Shown piece by piece: positions 41,501 through 50,620 of a stretch of 64,000 nucleotides of DNA (position 1 is its first letter; each line of letters opens with the position of its first letter). Source of the stretch: Nonomuraea turcica. Its GTDB lineage: Bacteria; Actinomycetota; Actinomycetes; Streptosporangiales; Streptosporangiaceae. The position numbers and the translations under genes are program-made. The notes below the pieces were generated by a model, which was given only the letters and a program-made list of their open reading frames with translations, was not told where the DNA came from and did no database searches. The DNA lies in contig NZ_JAUZQF010000009.1 in NCBI RefSeq assembly GCF_030718205.1, positions 362,591-426,590 of the forward strand. Direction: 5' to 3'.

Positions 41501-42412
41501 TTGAGCGCTTGCTGTGGCCCGAGCAGAGACGGCGCCGCCGGTGGGGCGCACCGGCAGCCGGTGGGGATCACCACGCGGCGGGCGGCGCCGCGCGGGATGG
41601 TGCGCGTTCCCGGCGGGACGTTCCTCATGGGCGGGAGCGACCCGGACGGCCGGCCCGAGGACGGCGAGGGCCCGGTCAGGGAGGTGCGGCTCGACCCGTT
41701 CATGATCGATCCGGCATGTGTGACGAACGCCCAGTTCGCCACATTCGCCAAGGAGACCGGATACGTCACCGAGGCCGAGCGGATCGGCTGGTCGTTCGTG
41801 TTCCGGCAGTTCGTCACAGGCGGCGTGATGGACGCGACCGTGCCGGGCGCGCCGTGGTGGGCGGGCGTGGAGGGCGCCACCTGGCGCTCCCCCGAGGGCC
41901 CGGGATCGTCGATCGGCGACCGGCAGAACCACCCGGTCGTGCACGTGTCGTGGCACGACGCCACGGCCTACGCCGCGTGGGCGGGCAAGCGGCTGCCGAC
42001 CGAGGCGGAGTGGGAGATGGCGGCCCGCGGCGGGCTGGAGCAGAAGCGGTTTCCGTGGGGCGACGAGCTCGCCCCCAGTGGGCGGCCGCGGTGCAACATC
42101 TGGCAGGGTCGCTTCCCGACCGCGCCGAGCCGGGGCACGATGCCGGTCAAGTCGTTCCAGCCGAACGGATACGGCCTGTACAACGTGTCCGGCAACGTGT
42201 GGGAGTGGACCGCCGACTGGTGGGCCACGACGTGGGAGCCGCGCGCCGACAACCCGGCCGGGCCTGCCGAGGGGACGGCGAAGGTGATCCGCGGCGGCTC
42301 GTACATGTGCCACGATTCCTACTGCAACCGCTACCGGGTGGCGGCCCGCACGGCCAACACACCGGACTCCTCGACCGGGCACACGGGTTTCCGCTGTGCG
42401 GCCATAGTCTGA
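41501..42412 (+). CDS. Formylglycine-generating enzyme (SUMF1 type)
   Basis: A 303-residue copper-dependent enzyme that oxidises a Cys in type I sulfatases (CxPxR) to formylglycine. The two catalytic cysteines are in GGSYMCHDSYCNRYRV (Cys270 and Cys275), as in known actinobacterial FGE. Other FGE landmarks are VPGGTFLMGGSDPDG, HVSWHDATAYAAWAGKRLPT and NVSGNVWEWTADWW. The true start is uncertain. The TTG at 41501 follows GGGGGGA and gives a short Cys-containing N-terminus common in this family; the open frame reaches back to 41384. A sulfatase gene is not in the window. The MurG-like gene starts 4 bp after the stop, so the two are probably cotranscribed. Confidence 0.9.
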   Translation: MSACCGPSRDGAAGGAHRQPVGITTRRAAPRGMVRVPGGTFLMGGSDPDGRPEDGEGPVREVRLDPFMIDPACVTNAQFATFAKETGYVTEAERIGWSFVFRQFVTGGVMDATVPGAPWWAGVEGATWRSPEGPGSSIGDRQNHPVVHVSWHDATAYAAWAGKRLPTEAEWEMAARGGLEQKRFPWGDELAPSGRPRCNIWQGRFPTAPSRGTMPVKSFQPNGYGLYNVSGNVWEWTADWWATTWEPRADNPAGPAEGTAKVIRGGSYMCHDSYCNRYRVAARTANTPDSSTGHTGFRCAAIV

Positions 42413-42416
42413 TCGC

Positions 42417-43553
42417 ATGTCACGAACCCTGCGACTGTTGATCACCGGCGGCGGCACCGGTGGCCACACCTATCCGGCTTTGACCACCCTGTCGGCCATC
42501 CAGCGGCGGCAGATACCGCACGACGTGCTCTGGGTGGGCACCGCCGGCGGCCTGGAGGCCAGGATCACGGCCGAGCACGGCATCCCGTTCAAGGCGATCA
42601 CCACGGGGAAGCTGCGCCGCCGCCCGAACCTCAAGGAGCTGGGCACCAACATCGCCGACGTGTTCCGCATCCCGGTCGGGGTCTGCCAGGCGATCGGGCA
42701 CGCGGCCCGCTACCTGCCCGACGTGGTGTTGTCGACCGGGGGTTACGTGGCGGTGCCCATCGGGGTGGCGGCCAAGCTGATCAGGCGGCCGCTGGTCATG
42801 CACGAGCAGACGACCGTCGTCGGGCTGGCCAACCGGATCCTCTCCAGGCTGGCGACCAGGATCGCGTTGTCGCACGAGTCGTCGCTGGAGCACTTGCCCG
42901 CCTCGGCCAGGAATCGGGCCGTGGTGACGGGCAACCCGGTCCGGCCCGAGCTGCTGCAGGGCAACCGGGCGGCGGCGTACGACCTGTTCGGGCTGACGTT
43001 CGAGGTGCCGCTGATCTACGTCACGGGGGGCGCGCAGGGCAGCAGGCAGATCAACACACTGATCGCGGAGATCCTGCCGCGGCTGCTGCCGCACGCACAG
43101 GTCGTGCACCAGTGCGGTCCCGCCTGGATCGAGCAGATGCGGGCCGTCGAGGTGCCCGCCGACCTGGCCGACCGCTACCACCCGGTGCCGTACGTGGGCG
43201 GCGAGCTGGCCGACCTGTTCGCCGCCGCCGACGTGGTGATCGCGCGGAGCGGGGCGGGCACGGTGTCGGAGCTGACCGCGATCGGCAAACCCGCGGTGCT
43301 GATCCCGTTGATCCCGACCGGGGGTGACGAGCAGCGCAAGAACGCGGCTTACCTGGCCTCGGCCGGGGCGGCGCGGGCGCTGCTCGAGCCGCATCCGACG
43401 GCCGAGATGCTGCTGGCCGAGCTGATGCCGCTGCTGGCCGACCCGGGGTTGCGGCAGGCGATGGGACAGGCGGCGGCCAAGCTCGGCCGCGTGGACGCCG
43501 CCGACGCGCTGTGCGACCTGCTGCTGGAGACGGCCAGGCTCCAGGCGGTGTAG
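42417..43553 (+). CDS. MurG-like UDP-GlcNAc glycosyltransferase (paralogue)
   Basis: A 378-residue GT28 glycosyltransferase. The N-terminal acceptor loop is ITGGGTGGHTYPALTTL, followed by STGGYVAVPIGVAAKL. The donor site includes VTGGAQGSRQINTLIAEILP and ARSGAGTVSELTAIGKPAVL, then IPTGGDEQRKNAAYLASAGA, the MurG H/DNQ region in a GGDEQRKNA form. MurG makes lipid II. This copy is not beside murC/ftsW genes but is coupled to an FGE gene, so it is more likely a paralogue for cell-wall or natural-product glycosylation. It is cytoplasmic and peripheral to the membrane. Confidence 0.82.
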   Translation: MSRTLRLLITGGGTGGHTYPALTTLSAIQRRQIPHDVLWVGTAGGLEARITAEHGIPFKAITTGKLRRRPNLKELGTNIADVFRIPVGVCQAIGHAARYLPDVVLSTGGYVAVPIGVAAKLIRRPLVMHEQTTVVGLANRILSRLATRIALSHESSLEHLPASARNRAVVTGNPVRPELLQGNRAAAYDLFGLTFEVPLIYVTGGAQGSRQINTLIAEILPRLLPHAQVVHQCGPAWIEQMRAVEVPADLADRYHPVPYVGGELADLFAAADVVIARSGAGTVSELTAIGKPAVLIPLIPTGGDEQRKNAAYLASAGAARALLEPHPTAEMLLAELMPLLADPGLRQAMGQAAAKLGRVDAADALCDLLLETARLQAV

Positions 43554-43601
43554 CACTCCGCGGGCTTGCACGACCGGCCCAGTACGGCGCCATATGACGG
43601 G

Positions 43602-45068
43602 TCAGGCGCGGGACACCGGCTCGGCCGGGAGGCCGCGTGCCACGGCGGCCTTCGCCTGGGCCGCCAGGTCCGTGCGGTCGTCGCTCGCCCAGGCCACGTA
43701 GCCGTCGGGGCGGACGAGGATCGCCGCGGGCAGGCCGGGAGTGGCCGGGCCCACGTACTGTGCGACCTGGACCGTGTCGCCGACCGCCGTCGCCGCGGCC
43801 CTCGACGCGGTCGTGTCGACCAGCCGGTGGCGGCCGTCGCGCAGCAGCTCGTACAGCCTGCCGCCCTCGCACGTCAGGTCGGGCACGCGCTGCCCGGTCC
43901 ACGCGTGGGCGCGGCGGTTCGCGGCGGGGTAGCGGATGCCAAGGCCGGTCAGCCGTCCGAGCATGGCCCACCGGGTCCGGCGGAACCGCAGCAGCGTCCG
44001 TACGGCCACGGCCTGCAAGGCGCGGCGGATCGGCGAGCGGCCGAGGACGAGGCGGTTGAAGCCGTCGGTCAGGAGGAGCACCTGCGCGCCCACCCGGTGC
44101 CGCTCGCTCTCGTAGGTGTCCAGGAGCCCGGCGGGGGCCTGGCCGTGTACGGCGGCGGCCAGCTTCCAGCCGAGGTTCACGGCGTCCTGGATGCCGGTGT
44201 TCATGCCCTGGCCGCCGAGCGGCGAGTGGACGTGGGCGGCGTCGCCGGCGATGAAGACCCGGCCGGCGCGGTAGCGCTCGGCTTGCTTGCGCTCGCTCAG
44301 GAAGCGGGTGCTCCAGCGCTGTTCGAGCATGCCGAAGTCGGTTCCGGCGATGCGGAGGAACGCCTCGCGCATCTCCTCCATCGGCAGCGGCTCGGACAGG
44401 GGGATCTGCTCGCGCAGCCGGTCCCAGGCGATGGCGCGGAACCAGCCGTCCCCGAACGGGATCATGATGACCACGCCCTCGTTGCTCGCCCGGGTGAACA
44501 GGGTCTCCCCGGGTGTCTCGGTGAGCCGCACATCGGCGAGCAGGATGTGCGTCTCGTACTGCTTGCCCTCGAAGCCGATGCCGACCAGGCTCCGGACCTT
44601 GCTGTGGGCGCCGTCGCAGCCCACGACGTAGCTCGCCGGCTCGGTGCTGCCGCCCGCGAGGGTCAGGACCACGCGCTGGGCTTCCTGCCGGATCCCGGTC
44701 ACCTCGGCGCCGCGGACGATCTCGACGCCGAGCTCGCGGGCGCGGGCCTCCAGGATGCGCTCCGTGCCGCTCTGCGGGGCGATGAGGATCATGGGGTACC
44801 TGGTCTCCAGCGTGCGAAAGTCAACGTTGGCGCCGGGGGCGGGCTGGATCTCCTGTACGGGGACTCCGTGGGGCAGCAGGTCGTCGGCCAGGCCCCGGGC
44901 GTCGAGGAGTTCGAGCGTACGGGCGTGCACGGCGAACGCCCTGGTGATGTTGGGCTGCTCGGCGCGCCGCTCCAGGAGCTTGCACCGCACGCCGGCCAGG
45001 GCGAGCTCGCAGGCCAGCATGAGTCCGGTCGGGCCGGCGCCTACGACGATCACGTCGGTCTGGTTCAT
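43602..45068 (-). CDS. FAD-dependent aromatic monooxygenase
   Basis: A 488-residue group A flavin hydroxylase. It has the Rossmann motif VIVVGAGPTGLMLACELALA (residues 6-25), the conserved YVVGCDGAHSKVRSLVGI (DG motif, about residue 155), and the FAD-ribose motif RVFIAGDAAHVHSPLGGQGM followed by DAVNLGWKLAAAVHG. The C-terminal thioredoxin-like part of this family is present (DTTASRAAATAVGD). Members act on phenols, pentachlorophenol, rifamycin or polyketides; the substrate is not set by sequence. It has no operon partner. The region 45069-45258 to its 5' side is intergenic. Confidence 0.92.
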   Translation of the reverse strand: MNQTDVIVVGAGPTGLMLACELALAGVRCKLLERRAEQPNITRAFAVHARTLELLDARGLADDLLPHGVPVQEIQPAPGANVDFRTLETRYPMILIAPQSGTERILEARARELGVEIVRGAEVTGIRQEAQRVVLTLAGGSTEPASYVVGCDGAHSKVRSLVGIGFEGKQYETHILLADVRLTETPGETLFTRASNEGVVIMIPFGDGWFRAIAWDRLREQIPLSEPLPMEEMREAFLRIAGTDFGMLEQRWSTRFLSERKQAERYRAGRVFIAGDAAHVHSPLGGQGMNTGIQDAVNLGWKLAAAVHGQAPAGLLDTYESERHRVGAQVLLLTDGFNRLVLGRSPIRRALQAVAVRTLLRFRRTRWAMLGRLTGLGIRYPAANRRAHAWTGQRVPDLTCEGGRLYELLRDGRHRLVDTTASRAAATAVGDTVQVAQYVGPATPGLPAAILVRPDGYVAWASDDRTDLAAQAKAAVARGLPAEPVSRA

Positions 45069-45258
45069 CGGGTGCTCCCATCAGGTTTCGATGGCACCAC
45101 CATGCGGCCAGGGCAGGTCCGCTCGAATCGGTGAAATGCACAGTCGAGTTCACCGTCCATCACCGGTGGTTCGCCGCGCGGGGGGCGGGTCAACCGGGGG
45201 TGGCGGACCGGTGAAACCACGGATGCGAGCCGACGGCGCCCCGGCGCACAGTCGTCCG

Positions 45259-45714
45259 ATGCGGCATGACGAGACGGTGATGGTGGTGTGCGGGTCTGTC
45301 GTGCGGGCCTACCGCGCGGGTGCGGGACCGGACGTGGTGCTCCTGCACGGGGCTTGCGAGGGGCTGGACGACGCGCGGCTCGCCTGGGAGCCGGTCTGGG
45401 CGGCCCTCGCGCGGCAAGCACGGGTGACGGCGCCTGATCTGCCCGGGTTCGGGGGGACTCCGTTGGGGGCCACCGTGCCCACCTTGGCGGGGTACGCGGC
45501 TTGGCTCGGGGCGTTCCTGGACGTTTGCGGCATCCGGCGGGCCGGGATCACCGGGTTGTGCCTCGGCGCCGGGATCGCCTTGCAGGCGGCGCTGGATCTG
45601 CCGGACAAGGTCGGCTGGGCGGCGTTGTGCGCGTGGAGGAGCGGCCGGCCTTCCTCAGCGACCGCTGAGGACGCCGCCGTCCTCCAGCGACAGTCGCACC
45701 AACTCGGCCCGTGA
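45259..45714 (+). pseudogene. Truncated alpha/beta hydrolase with Cys at the nucleophile position
   Basis: The N-terminal half of an alpha/beta hydrolase: strand DVVLLHGACEGLDDARLAWE (oxyanion HG), then RVTAPDLPGFGGTPLGATVP. The elbow reads GLCLGAGIALQAALDLP, where most relatives have G-x-S-x-G. The expected acid and His in the last third are missing. After about 45640 the frame runs over the 3' end of the LuxR gene and stops at 45714, far short of the usual 260-280 residues. It is a 3'-truncated pseudogene, possibly cut by rearrangement with the LuxR gene. If expressed, it is unlikely to be active as a serine hydrolase. Confidence 0.75.
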
Positions 45715-48417
45715 CGAGATCCCCAGCTTCACGAACACCTTGTGCAGGTGGTAGTCCACCGTGCGCGGGCTCAGGAACAGGTGCGCGGCGATCTCCCTGT
45801 TCGTCCCGCCCTCGCTCACCAGCCGCGCGATCTGCAGCTCCTGCGGCGTCAGCTGAGCCACCGTGCTGGGGTCGCGCCGGCGCGCGGTCTCGCCGGTGGC
45901 CTGGAGCTCCACGCGGGCGAGTTCGGCCCAGGGCGCCGCGTCGAGCCGTTCGAAGGTCTCGCCTGCCGTACGCAGGTGGCGCCGCGCCTCCGCTCGCCGC
46001 CGGCGCCTGCGCAGCGCCTCGCCGAACAGCAGCGCGGTCCGCGCGGTGTCGAACGGCCGGCCGGCGACCGCGTGCAGCGACAGAGCCTCGGTGAAGTGGT
46101 CGTCGCCCCCTTCGACGAGCCCCTGGCATCGTGCCACCAGCGCGTGCGCCCACGGTACGCGGACCGGCCCCGCCCAGCCCCGGAGCAGGTCGAGTGCGGC
46201 CGTCGCCCGATCAGGGCGGTCGGTGCGTACGGCGGCCTCGACGAGATCGGCGGCCGCGAAGATCTTCACGATCGGGTGCCCCTCCCCCGGACCGGCGTCC
46301 GCCAGGGCGGTCAGCCGGTCGAACGCCTCCGCCGTGCGCCCCTCCCCCAGGTCGAGCAGGGCCAGCGCCCAGGCCGCGATCCCGGCGGGCGGACCGAGCC
46401 GCTGGCCGATGGCGTGGGCCAGGGCGGCGTCGGCCTCCGTACGGCATTCGTCCGCCCGGCCCTGCGCGGCGGCGATCCAGGCGAGGACGGCGCGGTGGTG
46501 GGCGGCCATGTTGTCCTGCCCGGTGTCCAGGGACAGCCGCAGCCCCTCGGTCGCGGTGGCGCGGGCGGCGGTGAACCGGCCGGTCCACATCTCCAGTGCC
46601 CCCAGCGGCGCCAGCACCAGGGGCAGCGCGCTGACCGTCCCAGCCGCGCGGGCGCGGACGGCCGCCGTGGTGAACAGGTCGAGCGCCGCCGCGTCCTCGC
46701 CCACGAACATCGCCGCGCCCGCAGCCAGCCCCAGGCTCTGCGGGTCGGCCTTGTCCCGCGCCAGCGCGCGGCCCTCGCGGAGGGCGGGAGCGGCCCGTTC
46801 CGCGTCCCCTTGGAGGATCGCGGTGAGCCCGACCACCAGCCTGGCGCCCGCGGTGACGGCGTCCTCGACCGGGGGCAGGTCCGCGATCCGCCGTCCGGCT
46901 TCGATGAGTCTGGGCAGGTCGGCAGCGGTCCATGCGAGCCGTCCCGCCTCAGTGAGCATGCGCGCGGCCTGGCCGGGGTCCGACTCGGTGACCGGCTCCG
47001 ACCCGGCGAGCAGCATGGCGTACGCGGTGTCGGGACGGCCGCAGAGGCCCTCGATGGCCCCGCGTACGTGTTCGCCGCGGGCGCGGAGCAGGGGCTCGGT
47101 GGCGTACTGGGCCGCCTCGTCCAGCAGGGCGCGGGCCCGGTCGGGTTGGCCGGCGAGCCAGCCGGCCTCGGCGGCGAGAGTGAGCCGGCGGGCGCGGGAC
47201 TCGGGGTTCGCGGTGAGGGCGGCGGCGCGGCGCAGCGCGCTCGCGGCGGCGGCGTGACCGCCGCGCTCGGCGGCCCGTTCCGCCGCCCGTTCCAGGTCCT
47301 GGGCCACCTCCTCGTCGGGGCCCGCCGCGGCGGCGGCCAGGTGCCAGGCCCGCCGGTCCACGTCCTCGTCCGTGAGCACGGCGGCCAGGGCCTGTTCGGC
47401 CGCGCGGCGCTGCAGGAAGGTCGCGCCCCGGTAGACGGCGGAGCGGACGAGGGGGTGGCGGAAGGTGATGGCGCCGTCCACCCGTACCAGACCGGCGGTC
47501 TCGGCCTCGTCGAGCGCGTCCGGCGCCACGCCCAAGGCCTGCGCCGCCCGCAGGACGAGGCCGACGTCGCCGCTCTCCTCGGCCGCCGCGACCAGCAGCA
47601 GGGTCTGCGCCGGAGCCCGCAGCCGCCGCACCCTGGCCAGGAACACCTGCTCGACCACGGCGCCGACGGGCAGCCGCTCCGGCAGGGGGCGCGCCCCGGC
47701 GAGCTGCTCGGCGGACAGCGAGCCCGGCAGCTCCAGCAGGCCGAGCGGGTTGCCCGCGGTGCTGGACACCAGCAGGTCGGCGACCTCGGGCGCGAGCGCC
47801 ACGGCCGTGCGCTCGGCCAGCAGCGCCCGCGCGGCGTCCGGCTCCAGGCCGCGCAGCCGCAGCTCGGGCAACCTCGCCACCGCCAAGGGACGGCCTGCCA
47901 GGGCCGGACCGGAGTCCGTGCCGTCGTCACGCACCGCAAACACCAGCGCGACCCCCTCGGCCTCCAGCCGCCGCGCCACGAACGCCAGCGCGTCGGCGGA
48001 CGCCCCGTCCAGCCAGTGCGCGTCGTCCACCAGGCATAACAGCGGTCGTTCCTCGGCCACCTCGGACAGCAGGCTCAGCACCGCCACCGAGACCAGGAAC
48101 CGGTCCGCGCCCACCGGGTCCCCCGTCCCGAACGCCCCTCGCAACGCGGCGCCCTGCTGCGCGGGGATCGCCGCGATCCGGTCCGCGACGGGCCGCAGCA
48201 GCTGATGCGCGGCGGCGTACGGCAGCTCCGACTCCGACTCGACCCCGCCGCCCCGCAACACCCGCATGTCGCCCGCCCGCGCGGCGGCGAAATCGAGCAG
48301 CGCCGACTTCCCGATGCCCGCCTCGCCGCGCACGACCAGGACGCCGCTGCGCCGGTCGCGTGCGTCGTCGAGCAGCCCCGTGATGAGCCCGCACTCCCGC
48401 TCCCGGCCATGCAGCAT
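45655..48417 (-). CDS. Large LuxR-family regulator with AAA ATPase domain
   Basis: A 920-residue LAL-type regulator. An N-terminal AAA/STAND ATPase has Walker A RGEAGIGKSALLDFAAA (residues 30-46) and Walker B LLCLVDDAHWLDGASADALA (about residue 135). A long TPR-like helical middle follows (about 300-830). The C-terminal LuxR HTH is at about 850-915 (LTPQELQIARLVSEGGTNRE, LFLSPRTVDYHLHKVFVKLG). Such proteins activate natural-product or sugar-use clusters. The ATG at 48417 is chosen because MLHGRERECGLI is the standard LAL start; the frame is open another 141 bp. The 3' end overlaps the truncated hydrolase frame by 60 bp. Its target is not evident. Confidence 0.93.
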   Translation of the reverse strand: MLHGRERECGLITGLLDDARDRRSGVLVVRGEAGIGKSALLDFAAARAGDMRVLRGGGVESESELPYAAAHQLLRPVADRIAAIPAQQGAALRGAFGTGDPVGADRFLVSVAVLSLLSEVAEERPLLCLVDDAHWLDGASADALAFVARRLEAEGVALVFAVRDDGTDSGPALAGRPLAVARLPELRLRGLEPDAARALLAERTAVALAPEVADLLVSSTAGNPLGLLELPGSLSAEQLAGARPLPERLPVGAVVEQVFLARVRRLRAPAQTLLLVAAAEESGDVGLVLRAAQALGVAPDALDEAETAGLVRVDGAITFRHPLVRSAVYRGATFLQRRAAEQALAAVLTDEDVDRRAWHLAAAAAGPDEEVAQDLERAAERAAERGGHAAAASALRRAAALTANPESRARRLTLAAEAGWLAGQPDRARALLDEAAQYATEPLLRARGEHVRGAIEGLCGRPDTAYAMLLAGSEPVTESDPGQAARMLTEAGRLAWTAADLPRLIEAGRRIADLPPVEDAVTAGARLVVGLTAILQGDAERAAPALREGRALARDKADPQSLGLAAGAAMFVGEDAAALDLFTTAAVRARAAGTVSALPLVLAPLGALEMWTGRFTAARATATEGLRLSLDTGQDNMAAHHRAVLAWIAAAQGRADECRTEADAALAHAIGQRLGPPAGIAAWALALLDLGEGRTAEAFDRLTALADAGPGEGHPIVKIFAAADLVEAAVRTDRPDRATAALDLLRGWAGPVRVPWAHALVARCQGLVEGGDDHFTEALSLHAVAGRPFDTARTALLFGEALRRRRRRAEARRHLRTAGETFERLDAAPWAELARVELQATGETARRRDPSTVAQLTPQELQIARLVSEGGTNREIAAHLFLSPRTVDYHLHKVFVKLGISSRAELVRLSLEDGGVLSGR

Positions 48418-48588
48418 GCCCCGATCGTACGACCGACTCGAGCGCCGGCGGGCGGCCAGAACCTTCGGCCGCCCGGCGCGGTGCAGCCCGTCCGGCCATC
48501 CCACCGCGGCGCCGGCTCGGCCTCCTCGGCTCCGCTTGATGGCCCGGCGGGACCTCACGCCGGAGCGGGTCCCGCCGGGAAGGCGGGT

Positions 48589-49587
48589 TCAGTTGCCCAC
48601 GCCGAGGTTGGACATGAACGCGGACGGGTATCGGTCGCCGCGCGCCGCGCCCAGCGGCACCGCCTTCTCGATGTCGGTGAGGTCGTCCGCGGTGAGGTTC
48701 AGGTCGATCGCGGGCAGCGCCTCGGCGAGCCGCTCGCGGGTGCGCGCGCCGACCAGCGGCACGATGTCCTCGCCCTGTGCGGCCACCCAGGCCATGGCCA
48801 GCTGAGCGACGGTGCAGCCCTTCGCCTCGGCGATCCGGCGCAGAGCGTCCACGAGGGCGAGGTTGTGTTCCACGTTCCCGCTGGAGAAGCGCGGGCTGAT
48901 GGCGCGCATGTCGCCGGGTCCGGCGGTGTGGCCGGCCCTCCAGTGCCCGGAGATGAGGCCGCGGCCGAGGACGCCGTACGCGGTCAGGCCGATGCCGAGC
49001 TCCCGCAGTGTGGGCAGAACCTCCGCCTCCACCGCGCGGGAGATCAGTGAGTACTCGATTTGCAGGTCGGCGATCGGGTGCACGGCGTGTGCCCGGCGGA
49101 TCGTCGCCGCATCGACCTCCGAGAGGCCGATGTGCCGCACGTACCCGGCGTCGACCATCTCCTTGATCGCGCCCACCGTCTCCTCGATCGGGACCGCAGG
49201 GTCCAGCCGCGCGGGACGGTAGATGTCGATGTGGTCGGTGCCCAGCCGGGTCAGTGAGTAGGCCAGGAAGTTCTTCACCGCCTCGGGACGGCCGTCCTGC
49301 CCGCCGAACTCGTGGCCCGGCCCCCGCAGGTGGCCGAACTTGACACTCAGCACGTAGCCGTCGCGATCCCGGCCGCGCAGCGCCTCGGCGAGCAGCAACT
49401 CGTTGTGGCCCATGGCGTAGAAGTCGCCGGTGTCGATCAGCGTGAGGCCGGCCTCCAGCGCGGCGTGCACGGTGGCGATGCTCTCCGCGCGGTCGGCCGC
49501 GCCGTAACCGCCCGACATGCCCATCGCACCCAGGCCCAGCGCGGAAACGGCCGGTCCCGTGCGGCCCAGGGTTCGTCTCTGCATCAT
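48589..49587 (-). CDS. Aldo/keto reductase
   Basis: A 332-residue NADPH-dependent reductase of the AKR (YajO/Tas-like) group. It has LGLGAMGMSGGYGAADRAES, the Asp and Tyr of the active site in LIDTGDFYAMGHNELLLAEA (about residues 49-68), the Lys in VLSVKFGHLRG, and the NADP site VPLVGARTRERLAEALPAID. The usual active-site His region reads IDIYRPARLDP, so His is absent; this substitution is common in one subgroup. The gene is divergent from the XRE regulator at 49714, with 126 bp between starts, and is probably controlled by it. Confidence 0.92.
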   Translation of the reverse strand: MMQRRTLGRTGPAVSALGLGAMGMSGGYGAADRAESIATVHAALEAGLTLIDTGDFYAMGHNELLLAEALRGRDRDGYVLSVKFGHLRGPGHEFGGQDGRPEAVKNFLAYSLTRLGTDHIDIYRPARLDPAVPIEETVGAIKEMVDAGYVRHIGLSEVDAATIRRAHAVHPIADLQIEYSLISRAVEAEVLPTLRELGIGLTAYGVLGRGLISGHWRAGHTAGPGDMRAISPRFSSGNVEHNLALVDALRRIAEAKGCTVAQLAMAWVAAQGEDIVPLVGARTRERLAEALPAIDLNLTADDLTDIEKAVPLGAARGDRYPSAFMSNLGVGN

Positions 49588-49713
49588 GTTCTCCCTTGCT
49601 GATGTCGTCTCGCCACATCGTGGGCCCGGGCCGGGGCGGGACGGAATCGGAGCGTTCATCATGGGAGAGCCGCTCCCTGGCTCGGCTCGCCTGCCGCGAG
49701 GCAGCATGGAACC

Positions 49714-50601
49714 ATGCAACGTGACCAGCTCGCCGACTTCCTGCGCCGCCGCCGCGAGGCGATCCGTCCGGCCGAGGTGGGCCTCCCTGACAGCCCCCGC
49801 CGCCGCACGAGCGGCCTGCGCCGGGAAGAGGTGGCGATGCTCGCCGGCATGTCGGTGGACTATGTGGTACGCCTCGAGCAGGGCCGCAGCAGTCAGCCCT
49901 CGACCCAGCTGCTCGCCGCGCTGGCCCGGGCGTTGCGCCTGTCCGACGACGAGCGCGACCACCTGTTCCACCTGGCCGGCCACCGGCCCCCGCCCGCCGA
50001 CGGGGTGGCCCGCCTGGCCCGCGCCGGCCTGATGCGCATGCTCGACCTGCTCGGCGACACCCCGGCCGTGGTGCTGTCCGACCTGGGGGAGGTCCTCGCC
50101 CAGAACCGGGCGGCCATCCTGCTGACGAGCGACCTCACCGGCCTCTCCGGCGACCGGCGCTACATCGTCTACCGCTGGTTCACCGACCCCGCGACCCGCG
50201 CCGTCCACCCGCCCGAGGAGCAGGAGCATCAGGCCCGTCAGCTCGTGGCCGACCTGCGCGCGGCCGTCGGCCGCCGGTCAGGCGACCCCACGGTCGCCGG
50301 ACTCGTCGACCGGCTGCAGGCCGCCAGCGCCGACTTCCGCCGGCTCTGGGCCGAGCACGAGGTGGCGGTCCGGCGCGCCAGCCGCAAGACCCTGCTGAAC
50401 TCGCGGGTGGGCCGCATGGTGATGAACTGCGAGACCCTGGTCACCCCGGACCAGCGTCAGCAACTGCTGGTGTTCACGCCGGCGGACGCCGAGACCCGCG
50501 AGCGGCTGGAGCTGCTGCGGGTGCTCGGCATCGAGGAGTTTCCCTCAAGCGCCCGCCACGCCACGTCCGCACCGCCGAACTCGACGCACCGAACCCGGTG
50601 A
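49714..50601 (+). CDS. XRE regulator with MmyB-like ligand domain
   Basis: A 295-residue regulator. The N-terminal HTH is at about residues 4-70 (LADFLRRRREAIRPAEVGLP, RRTSGLRREEVAMLAGMSVD, then RLEQGRSSQPSTQL). The MmyB-like ligand-binding domain covers about 100-275 (VVLSDLGEVLAQNRAAILLT, YRWFTDPATRAVHP). This family often lies divergent from an oxidoreductase gene that it regulates, here the aldo/keto reductase. The last 20 residues are low-complexity. Confidence 0.92.
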   Translation: MQRDQLADFLRRRREAIRPAEVGLPDSPRRRTSGLRREEVAMLAGMSVDYVVRLEQGRSSQPSTQLLAALARALRLSDDERDHLFHLAGHRPPPADGVARLARAGLMRMLDLLGDTPAVVLSDLGEVLAQNRAAILLTSDLTGLSGDRRYIVYRWFTDPATRAVHPPEEQEHQARQLVADLRAAVGRRSGDPTVAGLVDRLQAASADFRRLWAEHEVAVRRASRKTLLNSRVGRMVMNCETLVTPDQRQQLLVFTPADAETRERLELLRVLGIEEFPSSARHATSAPPNSTHRTR

Positions 50602-50620
50602 ACGCCGTGAACGCACCCGG

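Noticed and set aside
42417..43553. Naming this gene murG outright
   Set aside because: No division/cell-wall cluster neighbours, and it is coupled to FGE. It is kept as a MurG-like paralogue without a symbol.
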